This document shows, piece after piece, positions 1 to 5,396 of a stretch of DNA of 6,800 bases. Below the pieces are notes generated by a model that was not told the origin of the DNA, did not search any database, and was given only the letters and a program-made list of their open reading frames with translations. The DNA is from Prevotella sp. (GTDB taxonomy: Bacteria; Bacteroidota; Bacteroidia; Bacteroidales; Bacteroidaceae): NCBI GenBank assembly GCA_024681875.1, contig JAILAA010000176.1, positions 1 to 6,800 on the forward strand. Reading direction: 5' to 3'. The stretch's first letter is position 1, and each line of letters starts with the position of its first letter. Made by a program: the position numbers and the translations under genes.

Positions 1-11
1 TTCTTTCATTC

Positions 12-37
12 CTTAGTAGTGGTAAGAGACTGCTAAG
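12..37. repeat. Imperfect inverted repeat, 9-bp arms
   Basis: The arms CTTAGTAGT (12-20) and ACTGCTAAG (29-37) are complementary along all nine positions if one G-U wobble is allowed, with an 8-base loop. It is not followed by a T-run on either strand, so it does not look like an intrinsic terminator. It could be a protein-binding dyad or the 3' hairpin of an upstream transcript. Only the complementarity is seen; any function is a guess. Confidence 0.4.
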
Positions 38-41
38 TTAC

Positions 42-106
42 TGAAAATCAGGTACTTGACCAAATTTTATTAGTTATATATTGTTAATGTAACTCATTGA
101 TTTTCA
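42..106. repeat. Pair of 9-bp inverted elements TGAAAATCA / TGATTTTCA
   Basis: TGAAAATCA at 42-50 is the exact reverse complement of TGATTTTCA at 98-106, 47 bases apart. Each copy is itself a small dyad of the form TGA-N3-TCA. The pair brackets the only weak promoter-like sequences in this region, which would suit a regulator binding on both sides of a promoter. In a short AT-rich region a match of this length can also arise by chance, so confidence in function is low. Confidence 0.3.
56..84 (+). promoter_or_regulatory. Weak candidate promoter for the GH98-GH97 pair
   Basis: TTGAC at 56-60 is followed by TATATTGT at 77-84, which resembles but does not match the Bacteroidota -7 element TAnnTTTG. 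The distance between the two is shorter than the usual spacing between the -33 and -7 elements. A TATAAT string at 119-124 is another possibility, but it sits only about 22 bases from the start codon and is of the sigma-70 type not typical of this phylum. The promoter could also lie left of the window. Confidence 0.2.
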
Positions 107-146
107 AACGATTAAATGTATAATTAACTAAGTATTGATAATAATA

Positions 147-3100
147 ATGAAGAAAAAATTCCTCATCCTCATGCTGCTTCTGACAACAGCATGGCAGACA
201 GCAACGGCACAACAGCGCCGACCCATTGACAACGAACACCCCTTATGGCTCGTGCACATCGACGTGTGGAACAGCGCCGATCCGCAGAAGATCATCGACC
301 TCATCCCTAACGACATTAAGCCCTATGTGTGCATGAACCTGTCGCTCTCCTGCCAGTACGACACGGTCTATAACATGTACAGGATGCCCCGTTGCGCCGT
401 GCGCACCTACAAGTCGTGGGCCTCGGTGTGCCAGCAGAACAACATGTGGTTTACCTGTCAGCCTGCCAGTGGCGGCCACACCCATATTCAGGATGACGAC
501 ATGGAGACATTCGAGTATTTCTTCAAGGCCTATCCCAACTTCCTTGGCTGGAACTATGCAGAGCAGTTCTGGGGGTTTGACGGTGCTGGCGACGAGAGTT
601 CCAGTTCGCAGGCTTCGCGCATAGAACTGTTCTCGAAGCTGGTGCCCATGCACCACCAATATGGCGGTTTCCTCACCATCTCGTTCTGCGGCAATATCTG
701 GAGTCATGGTCTGAATCCCATGGGTATGATGAAACGCAACACCAAACTGCTAAAGGCCTGTAAGGACTATCCCGAAGCCTGCCTCTGGCTTTATAAGTAC
801 ACCACAAGCAGCTGCTGGTATGCCAACGAGAGTGTTACCTTCGGTCCCTTTGTCAGCGGACTGGCCAAGAACTACGGTGTGCGCTACGACAACTGCGGCT
901 GGAACGGAGCCCTCGAAGCAATCCTGGGGAAGGGACACGGCAAGACATATCCTGGTGCTGCCGGCATCGGCACGGTGATGGAGCAATGCTGTGTGAACGG
1001 CGGCGCCGTGTGGGACGGACCGGAACTCATCTGGACTGAAGACTTCCAGAATCTGAACAACTCGACTGTCGACGGCTATACCCGCCGCAATTGGACCACC
1101 TTCCCCAACTTCCGTGGCGTATGGATGGACATGTTCCGCCAAATCATCAAAGGCAATCTCTACATTCCTACCCGCGAGGAAGTGGTGGGCAACATCAAGA
1201 TAGCCATCCAAAACGACATGAGCAGCAATAGCGACGAGGACAAGTATGCCGCATGGGGCACTCTCTACGACGGACTGTACAAACAAACAGACCCCTTCAA
1301 CCGTAGCAACGGACAATGGATGGACAACCTGTGCTACTTCAAGAAGACAGGCCGCTATGGCACCATTCCCCTCGTCATCGGCTTCTACGACGATGTAGCC
1401 AAGAACATTCCCGTGAAACAGAAAAAGTCGGCCTATAAGAACACTTCCCTGACCAAAAAGGTGAGCGATTTCAACGCCCAGTATCCTGAGGTGTCGAAGG
1501 GCGACCTGTACGTCAACCGCTACCGCAACCACTTGGTTACCTACATGCCTTACACCTATCTGAACAAGAACAGGACGGCCAAGGCAGACATTCCTTTGCT
1601 CTACAATACGTGCGACTCCCTGAAGCTGAACTACGCCATGCTGTCGAGCGGTCACATTCGCGAGTATGCCGACCATATCGACTTCTATCTCAACAACTAC
1701 CGCAGCGACAGCACTGACCAGCAGACAGACATCATCACCATTGTGGGAGCTACGACAGAGCCTACACTTAAACTGACGAAGCACTCCATGGGCAGCATCA
1801 ACCTGACGAAGGCCTACGATGCCGAGAAAGGGACTTTCAGCGTCGATGTTAAACACTTCGGCCCATGCGAACTTTCTATCACCTGTTCAGGCGCATCTAC
1901 CGACCGCCTCACTGACGTGCTGCCCATCAATGCGCTGCCCACGCCCTTGCAGCCAGAAAACTTTGCAGGCCCCATTGTCATCGAGGCCGAGAACATGGAC
2001 TACAAGAATGTTAAGAACGTGGCACTGACCCACTCCGGATGGTGTGCACCTGATTATTCCGAGTTCGCAGGTATGGGCTACGTAGAGATGGGCACGAACT
2101 CCACCGCTGCCCTGCGACACCAGCTCAAGCTGAAACAAGGAGGCGACTACGACATCTATATCCGCTACTGTAACACCACGAAGATAGGCAACGTCAAAGT
2201 AACGGTGAACGGAACGGACCAGATAATGAAGTGCGAGAAAGTGAACAAGAACGACTGGCACAAGCTAAAGGCATCGGCAACACTGAACGCCGGTACCAAC
2301 AACCTCGTCATCACCAACACGGGTGCCACCAATATGACCATTGACCAGATTATCTACATGCCCGCCGGGACACCTGCCGAGAAATTCCTCGTCACCGTGC
2401 GAAGCGCCTATCATGGCACAGTGACTCCCAATGTCAGCGAGGCTGCTGAAGGCGACACCGTCACCCTCACCGTCAATGCCGAACAAGGCTATCAGCTCAA
2501 GCAGCTACGCGTGGTCAACTCTGTCTATTACACAATGGCCAAAACCATCAAAGTGAACGGTGAAGGCAGTGTGACCTTCGTCATGCCAGACGACAATGTG
2601 ACGATTCTGCCCGTCTTCGGCATCGACACAAGCAGCAGTGAGACCAATGGCTATGTGCTCGATTTCACTAGTGTCGCCAACGGCGCCATTCCTGAAGGAT
2701 GGAGGACTGCCGACGGCAACGACATACGCGAATACCCCAGCAACAACGGATCAGGTCCACGCACTATGGTGGGCTTCGGTGGCTGGCAGGGCAAGGGTTT
2801 CTACTGGCGCAACACCAACTGTGAGTATGGACGCCAGAGCGCCTACCCTCTCACACTGGAGCCGGGCGACTACGAACTGACATGGGCTATGGCGGCCTGG
2901 AAGGGGACACCGACATACAAAGCCAGCATTCTTCCGTCAAACAGCAATACGGCATTAGCCACCTCCAACGTCTTCACCGCAGCACCCAACGCTGAAGGTA
3001 GCATGACGGCTAATCTCTCGTCGGCAAAGCAGCAGAAGCTGGAGTTCACCGTGGAAACGAAGGGGAATTATGTCATCAGCTTCCAAACTGCTACCAGCGG

Positions 3101-3299
3101 CTACTTGGAGTACCTGCTCTTAGACTGCCGTGTCAGCAAAGTCAACAATGGATCTGGCATCACCGACACGTTCCGTGAGTCAATCACCGACGGCCATTAC
3201 TTCGACATGCAGGGACGGCCCGTTGAAGTGCCACGTAAAGGACAGGTTATCATCCTGCGCAGTGCAGACGGCAAAACAAAGAAAATCATCAACAAATAA
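147..3299 (+). CDS. Secreted multimodular glycoside hydrolase family 98 enzyme, probable endo-xylanase
   Basis: Predicted secreted endo-acting hydrolase of 1050 residues. The ATG at 147 is chosen because it gives a standard signal peptide (MKKK, a leucine-rich core, cleavage near A21|Q22). A TTG 12 bases upstream would only add four residues. Residues about 25-340 carry the GH98 catalytic barrel, recognised from the early WLVHIDVWNSADPQKIIDLI block, NYAEQFWG and DGPELIW. E139 is the likely general acid; D248 (RYDNCGW) and E293 or E298 are base candidates. A GH98-type beta-sandwich follows to about 600. Then come a CBM6/35-like module (about 610-740, opening IVIEAENM), an InlB-type bacterial repeat domain (about 749-825), an unassigned beta-rich domain (about 836-999) and a C-terminal tail (1016-1050, FDMQGRPV...KGQVIIL...KKIINK). 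Known GH98 enzymes cleave either blood-group A/B glycans or decorated xylans. The neighbours favour xylan, but that is inference. The following GH97 gene starts only 12 bases after the stop codon. Confidence 0.88.
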   Translation: MKKKFLILMLLLTTAWQTATAQQRRPIDNEHPLWLVHIDVWNSADPQKIIDLIPNDIKPYVCMNLSLSCQYDTVYNMYRMPRCAVRTYKSWASVCQQNNMWFTCQPASGGHTHIQDDDMETFEYFFKAYPNFLGWNYAEQFWGFDGAGDESSSSQASRIELFSKLVPMHHQYGGFLTISFCGNIWSHGLNPMGMMKRNTKLLKACKDYPEACLWLYKYTTSSCWYANESVTFGPFVSGLAKNYGVRYDNCGWNGALEAILGKGHGKTYPGAAGIGTVMEQCCVNGGAVWDGPELIWTEDFQNLNNSTVDGYTRRNWTTFPNFRGVWMDMFRQIIKGNLYIPTREEVVGNIKIAIQNDMSSNSDEDKYAAWGTLYDGLYKQTDPFNRSNGQWMDNLCYFKKTGRYGTIPLVIGFYDDVAKNIPVKQKKSAYKNTSLTKKVSDFNAQYPEVSKGDLYVNRYRNHLVTYMPYTYLNKNRTAKADIPLLYNTCDSLKLNYAMLSSGHIREYADHIDFYLNNYRSDSTDQQTDIITIVGATTEPTLKLTKHSMGSINLTKAYDAEKGTFSVDVKHFGPCELSITCSGASTDRLTDVLPINALPTPLQPENFAGPIVIEAENMDYKNVKNVALTHSGWCAPDYSEFAGMGYVEMGTNSTAALRHQLKLKQGGDYDIYIRYCNTTKIGNVKVTVNGTDQIMKCEKVNKNDWHKLKASATLNAGTNNLVITNTGATNMTIDQIIYMPAGTPAEKFLVTVRSAYHGTVTPNVSEAAEGDTVTLTVNAEQGYQLKQLRVVNSVYYTMAKTIKVNGEGSVTFVMPDDNVTILPVFGIDTSSSETNGYVLDFTSVANGAIPEGWRTADGNDIREYPSNNGSGPRTMVGFGGWQGKGFYWRNTNCEYGRQSAYPLTLEPGDYELTWAMAAWKGTPTYKASILPSNSNTALATSNVFTAAPNAEGSMTANLSSAKQQKLEFTVETKGNYVISFQTATSGYLEYLLLDCRVSKVNNGSGITDTFRESITDGHYFDMQGRPVEVPRKGQVIILRSADGKTKKIINK

Positions 3300-3311
3300 A
3301 TACAAGCAACC

Positions 3312-5285
3312 ATGAAGAAATTAGCCTTGGCTTTAGCCTTGACATTCTCGTTGTCATCCTTCGGAGCAACAGAAAAGCGCATCGACAGTCCTGACGGTAC
3401 CATGACAGTCACCGTAAGCGACGAAGGTGGAAAACCGCAGTACACCGTGAGCCTCAACGGCAAACAGGCAATATTGCCCTCACCCTTGGGCCTGAAGATG
3501 AACTTCGACGACCTGACACAGGGACTGACGCTGAAGTCTTGTGACGTGCAGACAATTGAGGATGAATATGGGCTGCGCACTATAAAGCAGAGTCTGGTGA
3601 AGGTGGTAGCCACTGAGGCCATCTGCCATTTCGAGAAAGAAGGACGCCAGGCTCTCGACATCATCTTCCATGTGACAGGTCGCGATGTGGCCTTCCGCTA
3701 CAAGGTCTACACAAAGCGCGGAAGGGGTGGAGAAACGATGGTAGGCGTCGTAGAGAGCGAGGCCAGCGGCTTCATTCTGCCCGACGGCACAACGACGTTC
3801 CTCTGTCCGCAGTCGAAGCCTATGGGTGGATTTGCCCGCACATCGCCTTCCTACGAGACAAGCTACACCCTCGACGACGAGGCTGGCAAGAACGGCTGGG
3901 GCGAGGGGTACACCTTCCCCTGCCTGTTCAAGGTCCCGTCTGTTGCGACTCAGTCCCAACAAACATGGGTGCTCGTCTCTGAGACGGGTACCGACGGCAG
4001 CTATGTGGGATGCCGTCTGCTGAACGATGGCGGAACGAAATACAAGATTGGCTTTCCTCAGGCTGGCGAGCTGAACGGTGTCGGCTCCACAACGCCCGCC
4101 GTATCACTGCCTGCACTCACTCCCTGGCGCACCATTACTCTCGGTGAAACACTGGCTCCCATCGTCGAGACCACCATCGCCAACGACTTAGTGACACCCA
4201 AATACCAGGCCTCTAAGGAATACACCTACGGTAAGGGTTCTTGGTCGTGGATCATCGGCATGGACTCCAGCTGCAATTTCGACGAACAGAAGCGATACAT
4301 TGACTTCTCTGCCGCTATGGGCTGGCGTTCAGTGCTTATCGATGCTTTCTGGGACAAGCAGATAGGCTATGAGAAGATGGCCGAACTTGCCCGCTATGGT
4401 CGTGAGAAGGGCGTAGGCATCTTCCTGTGGTACAACAGCAACGGCTCGTGGAACGACGCCCCGCAGACACCCATCGGCAAAATGGACAAGAGCAGCGTGC
4501 GCCGCAAGGAGATGGCATGGATGCAGCAGAACGGCATCCTTGGCATCAAGGTTGACTTCTTCGGCGGTGATAAGCAGCCGATGATGCAGCTCTACGAGGA
4601 CATCCTCACCGATGCCAACGAGTTCGGACTGCAGGTCATCTTCCATGGATGTACCCTGCCTCGAGGCTGGGAGAGAATGTACCCCAACTATGTGGCCAGC
4701 GAGGCAGTGCTTGCCTCCGAGAATTTACACTTCGGACAGGGAGCCTGCGATGCCGAGGCTACCAACGCCTGCACACACACCTTTATTCGTAACACGGTGG
4801 GATCTATGGACTTTGGAGGCTCAACACTCAACAAGCACTACAATGCTGACAACAAGCGTGGCACCACACGCCGCACCAGCGACGTCTACGCCCTTGCTAC
4901 TGCCGTTCTCTTCCAGTCGAGTGTCCAGCACTTCGCTATGGCACCCAACAACCTCACCGACGCTCCTGCCTGGGCCGTGCAGTTTATGAAGGACGTACCC
5001 GCCACATGGGACGAGGTGAAGTTCATCGACGGCTATCCCGGCAAATATGTCATCATGGCGCGCCGCTGCGGCGAACAGTGGTTCATTGCAGGCATTAACG
5101 CCCAGAAAGAAGCCATCACGAAGAAGCTCGACCTCAGTCCCTTCTTCAAAAAAGGCACCGTTGTGATGAAGTATACTGACGATGCCCAGCTTAACGGCTC
5201 CATCCAGCAAGTGGCATTCAAGACGAAACCGATAGCCATCACTATTCCCGAGAACGGAGGTATCGTCTTCACTGGCGAGAGATAA
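3312..5285 (+). CDS. Secreted glycoside hydrolase family 97 enzyme, retaining type (probable alpha-galactosidase or related)
   Basis: Predicted exo-acting hydrolase of 657 residues, removing a terminal alpha-linked pyranose. The signal peptide is MKKLALALALTFSLSSFGA with cleavage after about A19, probably leading to the periplasm. The GH97 N-terminal beta-sandwich covers roughly 25-280, the catalytic barrel about 290-555 (starting near SWSW, 310-313) and the C-terminal beta-sandwich about 556-655. D415 in IKVDFFGG sits where retaining GH97 enzymes have their nucleophile; E470 (ASEN) fits the acid/base and E464 (ASEA) a calcium ligand. From memory, D415 and E470 are also the numbers published for Bacteroides thetaiotaomicron BT1871, a retaining alpha-galactosidase of similar length. 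SusB-type inverting alpha-glucosidases are longer and lack this aspartate. Other retaining GH97 members act on beta-L-arabinopyranosides, so the sugar is not settled. The start lies 12 bases after the GH98 stop, with no separate promoter, implying one operon. Confidence 0.9.
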   Translation: MKKLALALALTFSLSSFGATEKRIDSPDGTMTVTVSDEGGKPQYTVSLNGKQAILPSPLGLKMNFDDLTQGLTLKSCDVQTIEDEYGLRTIKQSLVKVVATEAICHFEKEGRQALDIIFHVTGRDVAFRYKVYTKRGRGGETMVGVVESEASGFILPDGTTTFLCPQSKPMGGFARTSPSYETSYTLDDEAGKNGWGEGYTFPCLFKVPSVATQSQQTWVLVSETGTDGSYVGCRLLNDGGTKYKIGFPQAGELNGVGSTTPAVSLPALTPWRTITLGETLAPIVETTIANDLVTPKYQASKEYTYGKGSWSWIIGMDSSCNFDEQKRYIDFSAAMGWRSVLIDAFWDKQIGYEKMAELARYGREKGVGIFLWYNSNGSWNDAPQTPIGKMDKSSVRRKEMAWMQQNGILGIKVDFFGGDKQPMMQLYEDILTDANEFGLQVIFHGCTLPRGWERMYPNYVASEAVLASENLHFGQGACDAEATNACTHTFIRNTVGSMDFGGSTLNKHYNADNKRGTTRRTSDVYALATAVLFQSSVQHFAMAPNNLTDAPAWAVQFMKDVPATWDEVKFIDGYPGKYVIMARRCGEQWFIAGINAQKEAITKKLDLSPFFKKGTVVMKYTDDAQLNGSIQQVAFKTKPIAITIPENGGIVFTGER

Positions 5286-5323
5286 GTTCATTGTTATTGT
5301 TAAAAACAAAAGAAAAGAAAAAA

Positions 5324-5339
5324 ACGCAAAAAAATGCGT
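5324..5339. repeat. Short perfect inverted repeat with A6 centre, upstream of the promoter
   Basis: ACGCA (5324-5328) and TGCGT (5335-5339) form a perfect 5-bp dyad around six A residues. It is one of the few G/C-containing words in an otherwise A-rich stretch. It ends about 20 bases before the -7 element, so it overlaps the place where the -33 element would lie. An operator is possible; a weak hairpin without function is equally so. Confidence 0.3.
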
Positions 5340-5358
5340 AAGAATCTGAAGTTTTAAG

Positions 5359-5366
5359 TACCTTTG
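5359..5366 (+). promoter_or_regulatory. Bacteroidota -7 promoter element for the GH5-GH43 gene
   Basis: TACCTTTG is an exact match to the TAnnTTTG consensus of the primary sigma factor of Bacteroides and Prevotella. It lies 30 bases before the start codon, predicting transcription from about 5371-5374 and a leader of roughly 25 bases. No clear TTTG or TTG is present at the -33 position, where the sequence is instead a TGCG word in an inverted repeat, so activity may depend on an activator. This suggests the third gene can be expressed separately from the GH98-GH97 pair. Confidence 0.65.
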
Positions 5367-5396
5367 CAGCCAGATATATATGTAGAACCTAAACAA

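Larger units (their letters stand above)
1..146. other. AT-rich intergenic region upstream of the GH98 gene
   Basis: This stretch is clearly more AT-rich than the genes that follow and holds no supportable gene. Frame 1 is open from the window edge to a TAA at 34-36, and frame 3 to a TGA at 42-44. Both are too short to call the tail of an upstream gene. The stretch contains a short hairpin-like dyad (12-37), a pair of TGA-N3-TCA elements (42-50 and 98-106) and weak promoter-like sequences between them. No exact TAnnTTTG element of the Bacteroidota type is visible on the + strand here. The last 30 bases before the start codon are almost all A and T, as is usual for unstructured Bacteroidota leaders, and no Shine-Dalgarno sequence is seen. 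Confidence 0.7.
5286..5396. other. AT-rich intergenic region between the GH97 and GH5-GH43 genes
   Basis: It contains no gene. Purine-rich A tracts fill 5302-5334. TTGTT (5297-5301) can pair with AACAA (5305-5309), but the stem is weak and is followed by A rather than T residues, so it is not a convincing terminator for the GH97 gene. Read-through into the next gene is therefore possible. The region also holds a short inverted repeat (5324-5339) and the promoter element at 5359-5366. Confidence 0.7.

Noticed and set aside
1..44. C-terminal end of an upstream gene
   Set aside because: Two frames stay open for only 11 to 13 codons before a stop, which is expected by chance at a window edge, and no recognisable sequence is present.
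135..146. TTG at 135 as the start of the GH98 gene
   Set aside because: It adds only MIII before an ATG that already begins a textbook signal peptide (MKKK plus hydrophobic core). TTG starts are uncommon and nothing supports its use here.
750..1856. Long open frame (368 codons) on the minus strand inside the GH98 gene
   Set aside because: It lies wholly inside a well-supported gene and its translation is rich in Val, His, Ala and Leu without recognisable motifs. That is what a frame opposite C/G-ending codons produces.
3312..5285. Calling the GH97 gene susB
   Set aside because: SusB is an inverting alpha-glucosidase of over 700 residues. This protein is shorter and has the retaining-type Asp nucleophile at 415, and no starch-locus genes are nearby.
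5291..5310. Intrinsic terminator after the GH97 gene
   Set aside because: The possible stem is only five A/T-rich pairs and is followed by A residues instead of a T-run on the + strand.
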